Source of the DNA: Pelomonas sp. Root1237
GTDB lineage: Bacteria; Pseudomonadota; Gammaproteobacteria; Burkholderiales; Burkholderiaceae_C
Length of the DNA: 64,000 nt
Assembly (NCBI RefSeq): GCF_001425055.1
Contig: NZ_LMDK01000016.1
Span: 409,803-473,802, forward strand
Direction of reading: 5' to 3'
A program made the position numbers and the translations under genes. The notes beneath the pieces were generated by a model, which worked only from the letters and a program-made list of their open reading frames with translations, did not search any database and was not told the origin of the DNA. Below, piece by piece: positions 1-9,295 of this stretch. Position 1 is the first letter of the stretch; every line of letters starts with the position of its first letter.

Positions 1-626
1 ACACTCTCGGGCAGGGCGCCACAGTTGATGGCGACAAACGGGCCGCTTGCGCCACTGGCCGCGTGCAGGGCGCGGGCGACGACCTCCTTGCCGGCACCGG
101 TCTCGCCGTGGATGAGCACGTCTACACGTGCCGGACCGAGGGTGGCGATCAGCGTGCGCAGTTGCTCCATCGCGGCACTCGCTCCCAGCAAGCCGTCGGC
201 GGGTCCGCCGGCAAGCTGGGCCTTCAGCCGCCGGTTTTCCAGCACCAGGCGGCGCTGAGCCAGCGCGCGGCGCACGACCTCGACGAGGTGCTCGGCCGAG
301 AAGGGCTTCTCGATGAAGTCCCAGGCGCCGTCGCGCATGGCCTCCACGGCCATGCCGATGTCGCCGTGGCCGGTCACGAGGATGACGGGCAGCTCGGGGT
401 CCTGCTCGCGCAGGCCTTGCAGCAGCGCCAGGCCACTGTCGCCGGGCAGTTGCACGTCGCAGACGACGATGCCGGCAAAGCCGGGTTGCAGCCAGGCGCG
501 CGCCGCCTCGGCCGAGTCCACGCCCTGGGCCTGCAAGCCCGCCAGCCGCAGGCTCTGCGTGGTGGCCAGGCGGACGTGCTCGTCGTCCTCGACGAGCAGC
601 ACATCGGTGGGTTCAGGCGACGCCAT
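1..626 (-). CDS. dctD: DctD-type sigma-54 response regulator (3' part missing)
   Basis: First 208 codons of an NtrC-family response regulator; the rest lies beyond the window edge. Residues ~7-120 form a receiver domain: acidic cluster VEDDE, phosphoacceptor Asp in VVCDVQLPG, and conserved Thr/Lys in VTGHGD and EKPF. The AAA+ domain follows, with Walker A GETGAGKE near residue 180. The ATG at 626 overlaps the end of the kinase gene by 14 bp, so the two are translationally coupled. By family, it would accept phosphate from the DctB-like kinase and drive sigma-54 promoters, such as the one in front of the neighbouring permease. The DctD name rests on this context and on the receiver sequence; other NtrC-class regulators cannot be fully excluded. 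Confidence 0.88.
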   Translation of the reverse strand, partial: MASPEPTDVLLVEDDEHVRLATTQSLRLAGLQAQGVDSAEAARAWLQPGFAGIVVCDVQLPGDSGLALLQGLREQDPELPVILVTGHGDIGMAVEAMRDGAWDFIEKPFSAEHLVEVVRRALAQRRLVLENRRLKAQLAGGPADGLLGASAAMEQLRTLIATLGPARVDVLIHGETGAGKEVVARALHAASGASGPFVAINCGALPES

Positions 627-2457
627 GCGGTGATTGTGTGATGGGCAGCCTGAGGGTGAACTGCGCGCCGCCTTCCGGTCGGTTGCCGCCTTGCAGCGAG
701 CCGCCCAGCGCGTTGGCGATGGAGGCCGAGATGGACAAGCCCAGGCCCAGGCCATCGCCGCGGCGCTTGGTCGTGAAGAAGGGTTCGAACAGGCGCGCCT
801 GCACGTCGTCGCTCAGCCCGGGGCCGTCGTCGCTCACGCGCAGCAGCGCCTGGCCGGCATCGACCTCGGCCTGCAGCGTCACCGTGCCGCCGCCCTTCTC
901 TGCGCTGGCGTCGATGCCGTTGCGCAGCAGGTTGACGAGCACCTGCTCGATGCGCACCTGCTGGCCCAGCACGGCCAGGCCTTCGGGCACGGGCAGGCAA
1001 TCGAGCCTGACGCGCTGGCGGCGCGCCTCGGCGCTCACCAGGGCCACCGCGGCCTGGAAGGCTTCCACCACCACCACCGGCTGCACGCGCAGCTCGTCGC
1101 GCCGCGCAAAGCCCTTGAGCTGGCCAACGATGGCAGCGATGCGCTGGGTCAGGCTGTCGATGGACTGCAGATTGGTCTCGGCGTCGGCCTGCATGCCGCG
1201 TTCGAGAAAGACGCGGGCGTTGTCGTTCAGCGCCCGCAGCGCCGCCAGCGGCTGATTGATCTCGTGCGTGATGCTGGCGGCCATCTGGCCCAGCACGGCG
1301 AGCTTGCCGGCCTGCACGAGGTCGTCCTGTGTGGCGCGCAGCGTCTGCTCGGTGCGGTGCAGCTCGTCCACGCGCGCCTGCAGCTCGCGGGTGCGCTCGG
1401 CGATGCGCGTCTCCAGGCTGTCGTAGGCGGCACGCAGCTCGCCCTGGGCAGCCAGGCGCTCGCGGGCGCGGCGGCGGCGCAGCTGCAGGTAGGCCAAGGT
1501 CAGCAACAGCGATACCCAGCCCAAGGCGGCAGCCCAGGCACGGCCGGCGGCGATCTGCTCGGCGCCGCGGATCTCGGTGAAGGACAACAGCGTCCAACCG
1601 CGGCCCTGGACCGGCTGCTCGGTGACGAGGGCGCGCAGCTTGGCAGCCGCCGTGGCGATGCGCTCGATGCGCAGTTCGGTCGCCGCGCGTGAGGGCTCGC
1701 GCCCCAGCGCAGGCAGCGGCAGGTCGCCGTATTGCTGGGTGTCGTGCAGCTCTTTGCGCGTGGCATCGGACAGCGGCTGCAGCGTGCGGTACTTCCATTC
1801 CGGCCGGCTGGCCAGGAAAACCACGCCGCGCGCATCGGCCAGCATCAGCTCGCCAGCGCTGCGCGCCCAGTTGGCCTCCATCTCGTCGAGCGACACCTTC
1901 AGCACGACGACGCCCGCCGTGGGGCCGGACAGCCGGTGGGCGATGAAGTAGCCCGGCGTGCCGGTTGTCGAGCCGCGCGCATAGAAGTGGCCGCCGCCGC
2001 TCGCCATCGCGTCGCGGAAGTAAGGCCGGTAGGCGTAGTTCTGGCCGACAAAGGTCTGCGGGTCGCGCCAGTTGCTGGCGGCCAGCGTCAGGCCCTGCGC
2101 GTCGATCAGGAAGATGGCCGCTGCGGAGGCGTCTTGCGCAACGCCTTCGAGCAGCGCGTTGACGGCGGCCTGTTGCGCCTTGGAGTCCGGCTCCGCGAGC
2201 AGGCCGGCCAGCGCAGGGTGGCGGGCCAGCACCTGCGGCACGGCCTCGTACTTGTCGAGTGCGCCGGTCAGCTCGTGCGCGACAAAGCGCAGATGGCGCT
2301 GCGCGTCGTCGCGGGTCTGGGCCAGCGCCAGGTCCAGCGACAGCCGCCAGGCCGCGTACGCGACCGCTGCGCCGCCCAGCACCACCAGCAACAACAGCCC
2401 GAGACTGCGTCGCCAGCGGGCCGGCTTGTTTGCGTCAGTGGTGGGCAGCTTCGGCAT
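613..2457 (-). CDS. dctB: DctB-type C4-dicarboxylate sensor histidine kinase
   Basis: About 614 residues. A cytoplasmic N-terminus is followed by a transmembrane helix (~residues 18-37), a periplasmic double-PAS-like sensor region (NWRDPQTFVGQNYAYRPY, typical of DctB), a second helix near residue 305, a coiled coil, and the HisKA H-box ITHEINQPLAAL. The ATPase domain has N box LVNLLRNGIDA and G boxes DDGPGL and GLGLGLSI. ATG 2457 is preferred, with AAGGA upstream; a GTG at 2484 is an in-frame alternative that would overlap the permease gene further. The gene overlaps the permease 3' end by 23 bp and dctD by 14 bp, indicating one operon. It presumably senses a periplasmic dicarboxylate and phosphorylates the downstream regulator. 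Confidence 0.9.
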   Translation of the reverse strand: MPKLPTTDANKPARWRRSLGLLLLVVLGGAAVAYAAWRLSLDLALAQTRDDAQRHLRFVAHELTGALDKYEAVPQVLARHPALAGLLAEPDSKAQQAAVNALLEGVAQDASAAAIFLIDAQGLTLAASNWRDPQTFVGQNYAYRPYFRDAMASGGGHFYARGSTTGTPGYFIAHRLSGPTAGVVVLKVSLDEMEANWARSAGELMLADARGVVFLASRPEWKYRTLQPLSDATRKELHDTQQYGDLPLPALGREPSRAATELRIERIATAAAKLRALVTEQPVQGRGWTLLSFTEIRGAEQIAAGRAWAAALGWVSLLLTLAYLQLRRRRARERLAAQGELRAAYDSLETRIAERTRELQARVDELHRTEQTLRATQDDLVQAGKLAVLGQMAASITHEINQPLAALRALNDNARVFLERGMQADAETNLQSIDSLTQRIAAIVGQLKGFARRDELRVQPVVVVEAFQAAVALVSAEARRQRVRLDCLPVPEGLAVLGQQVRIEQVLVNLLRNGIDASAEKGGGTVTLQAEVDAGQALLRVSDDGPGLSDDVQARLFEPFFTTKRRGDGLGLGLSISASIANALGGSLQGGNRPEGGAQFTLRLPITQSPHGVA

Positions 2458-3775
2458 CGATCCTTGAGTGTTGGCGCGTGTCACGCATCAACAGATAGAC
2501 GAGCAGCGAGCAGGCGATCACCGCGGTAGCGTACCAATAGAAGCCGCTCTCCATGCCCTGCTGCTTGAACCACAGCGCGATGTACTCGGCGGTGCCGCCG
2601 AAGACCGACACGGCGATGGCATAGGGCACGCCGACACCGGTGGCGCGGATGGAAGCGGGGAAGAGCTCGGCCTTCACGACCGCGTTGATGGAGGTGTAGC
2701 CGCTGACGATGAGCCAGGCGCAGGCGATCAGGCCAAAGGCCTCGTACGGCCCTTGCGCGTGGCGCAGCGCCGTCAACAGCGGCACGGTGAAGATCGTGCC
2801 CAACACCGCAAAGCCCAGCAGCAGCGGCTTGCGGCCGATGCGGTCCGACAGCGCGCCGTAGATTGGCTGCAGCAGGGCCGCGAACACCAGGCTGGCGGCG
2901 GACACGGCCGTGGTCTGCGCGTCGGTGAGGCCCACCGACAGCTTCAGGAACTTCTGCATATAGGTCGTGTAGACGTAGAAGGCCAGCGTGCCGCCCATGG
3001 TCAGGCCGATGACGATCAGGCATTCGCGCGGGTGCTGCAGCAGCAGCTTGAAGCCACCCATGCGGTCCTTGTTGCGCTTCTTCTCAGCCTGGAAGGCCTG
3101 GGTCTCGGGCAGGTCGGACCGCATGACCAGCGCCACGATGGCCAGCAGCGCGCCGATGAAGAAGGGGATGCGCCAGCCCCAGGCCTTGAGCTGGGCGGCG
3201 TCGAGCACGAAGTTCTGCAGCACCAGCAGCACGACGAGCGCCGTCAGCTGGCCACCGATCAGCGTCACGTACTGGAAGCTGGCATAGAAGCCGCGGTGCT
3301 TGGACGTCGCCATCTCCGACAGATAGGTGGCGCTGGAGCCGTACTCGCCACCCAGGCTCAAGCCCTGCAGCAGGCGCGCGAACAGCAGGATGGCCGGCGC
3401 CCAGACGCCGACGGCGGCATAGGTGGGCGAGCAGGCGATCAGCAGCGAGCCGCCGCACATCAGCAGCACCGAGGCCATCAGCGCCAGGCGCCGGCCGTGG
3501 CGGTCGCCGATGTAGCCGAACAGCAGGCCGCCGACGGGCCGGATGAAGAAGCCTAAAGCGAAGATGGCCGCCGTCGACATCGACTGGGCCACCGGGTCGG
3601 ATGATGGGAAGAAGGACGACGAGAAGTAGAGCGAGAAGGCCGCGTAGCAGTAGAAGTCGTACCACTCGACGAGGTTGCCGAGGGAGCCGACGAGGATGGC
3701 CTTCAGGCGGCTGAACTCGATGCGGTCGGGCGCTGCCGCCACAGCGGCCGAAGCCGGGGGATAGATCGCTGACAT
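2435..3775 (-). CDS. MHS-family MFS dicarboxylate/alpha-ketoglutarate permease
   Basis: 446-residue, 12-helix inner-membrane secondary transporter of the metabolite:H+ symporter (KgtP/ShiA/ProP-like) family. Diagnostic motifs are NLVEWYDFYCYA in helix 1, the MFS signature GDRHGRR after helix 2, RLLQGLSLGGEYG in helix 4, and SDRIGRKP in the central loop. ATG 3775 has a GGAG Shine-Dalgarno. A longer in-frame start at 3826 is rejected because it falls inside a sigma-54 promoter. The gene is first in an operon with dctB and dctD. The substrate is inferred to be a C4/C5-dicarboxylate such as alpha-ketoglutarate. Dct systems more often control DctA or DctPQM, so an MHS permease here is a variation. 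Confidence 0.85.
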   Translation of the reverse strand: MSAIYPPASAAVAAAPDRIEFSRLKAILVGSLGNLVEWYDFYCYAAFSLYFSSSFFPSSDPVAQSMSTAAIFALGFFIRPVGGLLFGYIGDRHGRRLALMASVLLMCGGSLLIACSPTYAAVGVWAPAILLFARLLQGLSLGGEYGSSATYLSEMATSKHRGFYASFQYVTLIGGQLTALVVLLVLQNFVLDAAQLKAWGWRIPFFIGALLAIVALVMRSDLPETQAFQAEKKRNKDRMGGFKLLLQHPRECLIVIGLTMGGTLAFYVYTTYMQKFLKLSVGLTDAQTTAVSAASLVFAALLQPIYGALSDRIGRKPLLLGFAVLGTIFTVPLLTALRHAQGPYEAFGLIACAWLIVSGYTSINAVVKAELFPASIRATGVGVPYAIAVSVFGGTAEYIALWFKQQGMESGFYWYATAVIACSLLVYLLMRDTRQHSRIDAEAAHH

Positions 3776-3808
3776 GGGGCTTGTCTCCTGGGTTGTGTGC
3801 CCCAGGAT

Positions 3809-3826
3809 GAGCAGCTTGCGTGCCAA
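3809..3826 (-). promoter_or_regulatory. sigma-54 (-24/-12) promoter of the permease-dctBD operon
   Basis: On the minus strand the sequence reads TTGGCACG-CAAG-CTGCT. It matches YTGGCACG-N4-TTGCW in all but one core base, with exactly 10 bases between the -24 GG (3824-3823) and the -12 GC (3812-3811). Initiation would fall near 3799, about 24 nt before the ATG at 3775. A sigma-54-dependent activator is encoded in the same operon, which makes positive autoregulation likely. Confidence 0.8.
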
Positions 3827-3842
3827 GACCGTGCGTGGCCGT

Positions 3843-3857
3843 GCGCCAGGGTGGCGC
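3843..3857. promoter_or_regulatory. 15-bp dyad upstream of the sigma-54 promoter
   Basis: Perfect inverted repeat GCGCCA-GGG-TGGCGC, centred about 27 bp upstream of the -24 element. It could be an operator or activator site for the DctD-like protein. It lies closer to the promoter than most upstream activator sites, so the role is only a suggestion. Confidence 0.3.
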
Positions 3858-3880
3858 GCGATGCACGCCCCCCCGTCACT

Positions 3881-3936
3881 TCGGCGGATTTCCGCCGAGC
3901 ATGACGCCGCGCAGCCGCCGCTGGCGGAGATCCGCC
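3881..3936 (-). terminator. Paired hairpins after the DUF885 gene
   Basis: Two inverted repeats of nearly the same sequence follow the DUF885 stop codon: GGCGGA-GA-TCCGCC (3923-3936) and TCGGCGGA-TT-TCCGCCGA (3881-3898). They sit between that gene and the permease promoter. Neither has a strong T-tract, so factor-independent termination is plausible but not certain. Confidence 0.45.
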
Positions 3937-3943
3937 GCCGCGC

Positions 3944-5704
3944 TCAGCGCTGCTGGGCGACCCACTCCATGACCAACTCGCGCAGCACCGGCAGCGGCAC
4001 CTGGCCGGCGGTCAGCACGACGCGATGGAAGCCCTTGACCTCGAACTTCGGGCCCAGCGCCTGGGTCGCCTCGGCACGCAGCTTGGTGATCTCCAGCTGG
4101 CCGATCTTGTAGCCCAGCGCCTGGCCGGGCCAGACGATGTAGCGCTCGACTTCGGAGACGACATCGCTCTCGGCCATGGAGGAGTTGTCCAGCATGAACT
4201 TGATGGCCCGCTCCCTCGTCCAGCCCTTGGCATGCAGGCCGGTGTCCACCACCAGGCGCATGGCGCGCAGTTGCTCGTCCGACAGACGGCCGTACCACTG
4301 ATAGGGGTCGGTGAAGAGGCCGAGTTCCTTGCCCAGGCTCTCCGCGTAGAGCGCCCAGCCTTCGACGTAGGCGGTGTAGTTGCTGCCGAAGCGGCGGAAG
4401 GCCGGCAGCGTCGCATCTTCCTGCGCGATGGAGATCTGGAAATGGTGGCCGGGCGAGGCTTCGTGCAGGGACAGGGTCTCCATGCCGAAGATGGGCTGGG
4501 CCTTCAGGTTGAAGGTGTTGACGTAGAACACGCCCGGCCGCGAGCCGTCGGTCGTGCCGTTCTGGTAGGAAGCGCCGGCGGCGCTCTCGGCGCGGAAGGC
4601 CTCGACTTCCTTGACCTCGTAGTCGGCCTTGGGTTGGATGTCGAAGAGCTTGGGCGTCAGGCCGTTGATCTTCTTCTGCAGGTCGCGGTAGCCATTGAGC
4701 AGGTCCTCCGGCTTGCTGAAGTAGAACCTGGGGTCGTCCTGCAGGTACTTGAAAAAACCTTTCAGGTCGCCCTGGAAGCCGACCTCCTTTCGCACGCCCT
4801 CCATCTCGCCGAGGATGCGCGCGACCTCCTTCAGGCCAATGGCATGGATCTGGTCGGGCGTCAGCTTCAGCGTGGTGGACTGCTGCACACGGTGGGCATA
4901 CCAGGCCTTGCCATCGGGCAGGGCCGACCAGCCCGTGCTCTTGCGCGCCTTGGGCATGTACTCGTCGCGCACAAAGGCCAGCAGGCGGGCATAGGCGGGC
5001 AACACGCCCGTCGACAGCAACTTGCGCATCTCGGCCGCAATGCGCTCGCGGTCGGCAGCGGGCACCGCCTCGGGGAAGTTCTTGATCGGCCCCCAGAACA
5101 GGCTCTTCTCGGGGTCGGTCACGGCCAGGGCCGTCAGCTGCGGCAGCACCTTTTCCATGACCGCGCGCGGCTGGGTCACGCCAGCCTTCAGGCCGTCACG
5201 CATGTTGGCGATGCTGCCGTCGAACAGGGGCACCGCCAGGGCCAGGCGCTTGAGCCAGTCGTCGTAGTCCTTGGTCGTCCTGAAGGGCTGGATGGATTGG
5301 CCCGTGCCCATCTGGGCCAGGAAGCTGGGCAGGCCGCCGATCTGGCTGATGGGCTGCATCCAGTCCGGGAAACGCTCGCCAGCCAGGTTCTGCTCCAGGT
5401 CGAGCCTGAGGATGCTGTAGGAGACGCGGTCCCTGGGTTCCAGTTTGGCCTTGCTGAAACCGGTCAGGGCCTTCAATTGCTCCTGCAACTCGCGCTTGGC
5501 CTGGACGCGGTAGGCCGCGGTCGTGGTGTCGATGAGGCGGTCGTTGTAGCGCGGGTCGCCGAGGGATGTGGCGAGGATGGGCTGGCGCTGCAGCGTCAGT
5601 TCCCACTGGGCGTCCAGCCATTGGTGGAAGCGTTCGCTTTCAGAAGGGGCGGCCCACGCGGGCAGGCTGGCGACAAGCAGGCTCAGGGCAAGGCGACGAC
5701 GCAT
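3944..5704 (-). CDS. DUF885 family exported protein (putative metallopeptidase-like)
   Basis: 586 residues with a signal peptide (MRRRLALSLLVASLPAWAAP) that ends near residue 19, so it is probably periplasmic. It is a full-length DUF885 protein. The family hallmark HEASPGHHFQ, near residue 415, resembles a zinc-binding peptidase motif, and EGWALYAE about 30 residues later would supply a third ligand. The family is often described as carboxypeptidase-like, but the substrate is not established. It is transcribed alone, divergently from mfd, with hairpins downstream. Confidence 0.82.
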   Translation of the reverse strand: MRRRLALSLLVASLPAWAAPSESERFHQWLDAQWELTLQRQPILATSLGDPRYNDRLIDTTTAAYRVQAKRELQEQLKALTGFSKAKLEPRDRVSYSILRLDLEQNLAGERFPDWMQPISQIGGLPSFLAQMGTGQSIQPFRTTKDYDDWLKRLALAVPLFDGSIANMRDGLKAGVTQPRAVMEKVLPQLTALAVTDPEKSLFWGPIKNFPEAVPAADRERIAAEMRKLLSTGVLPAYARLLAFVRDEYMPKARKSTGWSALPDGKAWYAHRVQQSTTLKLTPDQIHAIGLKEVARILGEMEGVRKEVGFQGDLKGFFKYLQDDPRFYFSKPEDLLNGYRDLQKKINGLTPKLFDIQPKADYEVKEVEAFRAESAAGASYQNGTTDGSRPGVFYVNTFNLKAQPIFGMETLSLHEASPGHHFQISIAQEDATLPAFRRFGSNYTAYVEGWALYAESLGKELGLFTDPYQWYGRLSDEQLRAMRLVVDTGLHAKGWTRERAIKFMLDNSSMAESDVVSEVERYIVWPGQALGYKIGQLEITKLRAEATQALGPKFEVKGFHRVVLTAGQVPLPVLRELVMEWVAQQR

Positions 5705-5748
5705 GAGGTCTCCAGTTTCGAAGTGGCGCGATGCTAGCCATAGACCTG

Positions 5749-5807
5749 CTGACAGCCAAAGGGCATGGCTTCCCTACAATTTGCCCGAGCCCCGCCTTTG
5801 CGGGGCT
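5749..5807 (+). promoter_or_regulatory. Candidate mfd promoter with 5'-end hairpin
   Basis: A TACAAT -10 hexamer (5775-5780) has a CTGACA -35-like element (5749-5754) at a long 20-bp spacing. The predicted start falls at about 5787, immediately before an 8-bp perfect stem AGCCCCGC-CTTT-GCGGGGCT (5788-5807) that ends 20 nt from the mfd ATG. The transcript would therefore begin with a stable hairpin. Alternatively the hairpin is an attenuator or a terminator for upstream transcription; the following GTTGTCGTTTCT is only weakly T-rich. Confidence 0.4.
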
Positions 5808-5827
5808 GTTGTCGTTTCTAGGTCCGC

Positions 5828-8800
5828 ATGACTCTGCCCTCGCTGCCCGTTGTTCAACCCGGCAAGAAGTTCACCCACCCCCGCCCCGTCGGCTCGGCCG
5901 ACGCCCTGTTGCTCGCGCGCTTCGTGCAGCAGCAGCGCGACGCCGGGCGCATGGCCGCCATCTTCACGGCCGAGCCGGGCGACACGCAGCGCCTGGAAGA
6001 CGAGCTGAAGTTCTTCGCGCCCGAACTCAAGGTCGCCGTCTTCCCCGACTGGGAAACCCTGCCCTACGACAGCTTCAGCCCCCACCAGGACCTGATCTCC
6101 GAGCGCCTGGCCACGCTGTGGGAGCTGCTGCAAAGCAAAAAAACGAAAAGCATCGACGTGGTGTTGATGCCGGCCAGCACCGCGCTGACGCGCCTCGCGC
6201 CACCCAGCTTCCTGGCCGGCACCACCTTCAACTTCAAGCAGAAGCAGCGGCTGGACGAAGCATCGCTGCGCTCGCAGCTGACGCTGGCGGGCTACACCAA
6301 CGTCAGCCAGGTCGTGCAGCCGGGCGAGTACGCCGTGCGCGGCGGCCTGATCGACCTGTTCCCGATGGGCTCGGCCGTGCCCTACCGCGTCGACCTGTTC
6401 GGCGACGAGGTCGATTCCATCCGCACCTTCGACCCCGACACCCAGCGCAGCCTCTACCCGGTGCCGGATGTGCGCCTGCTGCCCGGCCGCGAGTTCCCGA
6501 TGGACGAGGCGGCGCGCAAGAAGTTCCGCGAACGCTGGCGCGAGAAGATGGACGGCGACCCGAGCAAGGCGCGCATCTACCGCGACATCGGCGAGGGGCT
6601 GGCGAGCGGCGGCATCGAGTACTACCTGCCGCTGTTCTTCGAGCAGACAGCCACGGTCTTCGACTACCTGGGTGGCGAGGCCGGCCTGGCCCTGCATGGC
6701 GAGGTTGACGAGGCCATCCAGCGCTTCTGGACCGATACCAGGGAGCGCCACCGCTTCCTGCAGCACGACCCCGAGCGGCCGCTGCTGCCGCCGCAGGAGA
6801 TCTTCCTGACGACCGAGGACTTCTTCGGCCTGACGCACCCGCATGCCGTGCTGTCCGTGCGCGGCAACGACCCGGTGGAGTTCGCGCGGCCGCTGCCGGA
6901 CGTGAGCGTCGAGCGTGGCGCGCAGGAGCCGCTGGCCCGCCTGGCCGCCCACATCAAGGCCACGCCGCAGCGCGTGCTGCTGCTGGCAGAAAGCGAAGGC
7001 CGGCGCGAGAGCCTGCTGGAGCAGTTGCGCGACAGCAAGATCGACACGCCTTCGGTGAAGGACCTGGCCGAGTTCTTCGCGCAGGGCAAGGACGGCGAGA
7101 AGTTCGCCATCACCGCCGCGCCGCTGGCTGAGGGCTTCTTCTGGAACGACGCCGAGCACCCGGTCCAGCTCTTCACCGAGACCGAACTGTTCGCGACCAC
7201 GCCCACCACGCGGCGCCGGCGCAAGCAGGAGCAGGTCAGCGACGTCAACGCGCTGATCAAGGACCTGTCCGAGCTGAAGGTGGGCGATCCGGTCGTGCAC
7301 ATCAACCACGGCATCGGGCGCTACCAGGGCCTGGTCAACATCGACGTGGGCGACGGCAGTTCGGAGTTCCTGCACCTGGAGTACGCCGACAAGGCGACGC
7401 TGTATGTGCCGGTGGCCCAGCTGCACCTGATCGGCCGCTACACCGGCGTGAGCGCCGAGGAAGCGCCGCTGCACAAGCTGGGCTCGGGCCAATGGGAGAA
7501 GGCCAAGCGCAAGGCCGCCGAGCAGGTGCGCGACACCGCCGCGGAGCTGCTCAACCTCTACGCCCGCCGCGCCGCCCGCGAGGGCCATGCCTTCCGCTAC
7601 TCGGGCCACGACTACGAGGCCTTCGCCGCGTCGTTCGGGTTTGAAGAAACGCCCGACCAGCGTGCCGCCATCCACGCCGTCATCCAGGACATGATCAGCC
7701 CCAAGCCCATGGACCGCCTGGTCTGCGGCGACGTGGGCTTTGGCAAGACCGAGGTGGCGCTGCGCGCGGCCTTCGTCGCGGTGATGGGCGGCAAGCAGGT
7801 CGCCATCCTGGCGCCCACCACGCTGCTGGCCGAGCAGCATTACCAGAACATCGTCGACCGCTTTGGCGCCTGGCCGGTCAAGGTGGCGGAGATGAGCCGC
7901 TTCCGCTCGGCCAAGGAGATCAAGGCCGCCATGGAGGGCATCGCCGACGGGACGCTGGACATCGTCGTCGGCACGCACAAGCTGCTGTCCGCCGAGGTCA
8001 AGTTCAACCGCCTGGGCCTGCTCGTCATCGACGAGGAACACCGCTTCGGCGTGCGCCACAAGGAGGCGATGAAGGCCATGCGCGCCGAGGTCGACGTGCT
8101 GACGCTGACGGCCACGCCGATTCCCCGCACCCTCGGCATGGCCTTGGAAGGCCTGCGCGACCTCAGCGTCATTGCCACCGCGCCGCAGCGCCGCCTGGCC
8201 ATCAAGACCTTTGTGCGCGCCGAAAGCAGCGGCACCATCCGCGAGGCGGTGCTGCGCGAGTTGAAGCGCGGCGGCCAGGTCTATTTCCTGCACAACGAGG
8301 TCGAGACCATCGAGAACCGGCGCCAGAAGCTCGAAGAGCTGGTGCCCGAGGCGCGCATCGTCATCGCCCACGGCCAGATGCCCGAGCGCGAGCTGGAGCG
8401 CGTCATGCGCGAGTTCGTGGCCGGCAAGCACAACCTGTTGCTCTGCTCGACCATCATCGAGACCGGCATCGACGTGCCGAGCGCCAACACCATCATCATT
8501 GCCCGTGCCGACAAGTTCGGCCTGGCCCAGCTGCACCAGCTGCGCGGCCGCGTCGGGCGGTCCCACCACCAGGCCTATGCCTACCTGATGGTGCCGGACA
8601 TGCAGGGCCTGACCAAGCAAGCCCTGCAGCGCCTGGACGCCATCCAGGCCATGGAGGAACTGGGCTCGGGCTTCTATTTGGCGATGCACGACCTTGAAAT
8701 CCGCGGCGCCGGCGAGATGCTGGGCGAGCACCAGAGCGGCAACATGATGGAGGTGGGATTCCAGCTCTACAACGACATGCTCAGCGAAGCCGTGCGGTCC

Positions 8801-9292
8801 CTCAAGGCCGGCCGCGAGCCCGACCTGCTGTCGCCGTTTGCCGCCACAACCGAGATCAACCTGCACGCCCCGGCCCTGCTGCCCGATGCCTACTGCGGCG
8901 ACGTGCAGGTGCGGCTGTCCCTCTACAAGCGCCTGGCCACGGCCGAGAAGAACGAGCAGATCGACGCCATGCTCGAAGAGATCACCGACCGTTTCGGCAA
9001 GCTGCCCACGCAGGGCCAGACCCTCTTCGACACTCACCGCCTGCGTGTGCTGGCCAAGCCCTACGGCGTCAGCAAGATCGACGCGGCACCGACGTTGATC
9101 AACATCAACTTCCGCCCCAACCCGCCCATCGACCCGATGCGCGTCATCGAGCTGGTGCAGAAGAACCGCAACATCAAGCTGGTTGGCAACGAGAAGCTGC
9201 GCGTGGAGAAGGCTCTCTCCAGCCCGCAGGACCGCGCCCAGGCCGTGCGGGAGGTGCTGAGGCTGCTGGGGCAGCCGATCAAGACCGATTAA
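5828..9292 (+). CDS. mfd: Transcription-repair coupling factor Mfd
   Basis: 1154 residues, full length. Mfd removes RNA polymerase stalled at DNA lesions and recruits UvrA. The N-terminal UvrB-homology region is followed by the RNA-polymerase-interacting domain (DPVVHINHGIGRYQGL, ~residues 490-505) and the RecG-like motor: Walker A GDVGFGKTEVAL near 633, DEEHRFG near 735, TATPIPRT, and LRGRVGRSHHQAYAYL. The C-terminal TRCF domain is intact. The ATG has only a weak upstream AGG. It is convergent with the downstream regulator gene, with 3 bp between stop codons and no visible terminator. Confidence 0.98.
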   Translation: MTLPSLPVVQPGKKFTHPRPVGSADALLLARFVQQQRDAGRMAAIFTAEPGDTQRLEDELKFFAPELKVAVFPDWETLPYDSFSPHQDLISERLATLWELLQSKKTKSIDVVLMPASTALTRLAPPSFLAGTTFNFKQKQRLDEASLRSQLTLAGYTNVSQVVQPGEYAVRGGLIDLFPMGSAVPYRVDLFGDEVDSIRTFDPDTQRSLYPVPDVRLLPGREFPMDEAARKKFRERWREKMDGDPSKARIYRDIGEGLASGGIEYYLPLFFEQTATVFDYLGGEAGLALHGEVDEAIQRFWTDTRERHRFLQHDPERPLLPPQEIFLTTEDFFGLTHPHAVLSVRGNDPVEFARPLPDVSVERGAQEPLARLAAHIKATPQRVLLLAESEGRRESLLEQLRDSKIDTPSVKDLAEFFAQGKDGEKFAITAAPLAEGFFWNDAEHPVQLFTETELFATTPTTRRRRKQEQVSDVNALIKDLSELKVGDPVVHINHGIGRYQGLVNIDVGDGSSEFLHLEYADKATLYVPVAQLHLIGRYTGVSAEEAPLHKLGSGQWEKAKRKAAEQVRDTAAELLNLYARRAAREGHAFRYSGHDYEAFAASFGFEETPDQRAAIHAVIQDMISPKPMDRLVCGDVGFGKTEVALRAAFVAVMGGKQVAILAPTTLLAEQHYQNIVDRFGAWPVKVAEMSRFRSAKEIKAAMEGIADGTLDIVVGTHKLLSAEVKFNRLGLLVIDEEHRFGVRHKEAMKAMRAEVDVLTLTATPIPRTLGMALEGLRDLSVIATAPQRRLAIKTFVRAESSGTIREAVLRELKRGGQVYFLHNEVETIENRRQKLEELVPEARIVIAHGQMPERELERVMREFVAGKHNLLLCSTIIETGIDVPSANTIIIARADKFGLAQLHQLRGRVGRSHHQAYAYLMVPDMQGLTKQALQRLDAIQAMEELGSGFYLAMHDLEIRGAGEMLGEHQSGNMMEVGFQLYNDMLSEAVRSLKAGREPDLLSPFAATTEINLHAPALLPDAYCGDVQVRLSLYKRLATAEKNEQIDAMLEEITDRFGKLPTQGQTLFDTHRLRVLAKPYGVSKIDAAPTLININFRPNPPIDPMRVIELVQKNRNIKLVGNEKLRVEKALSSPQDRAQAVREVLRLLGQPIKTD

Positions 9293-9295
9293 GCC

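Noticed and set aside
5774-9037. 1087-codon open frame antisense to mfd
   Set aside because: It is exactly opposite an unmistakable mfd gene and its product has the His/Gln/Ala/Gly-rich composition typical of antisense frames in GC-rich DNA.
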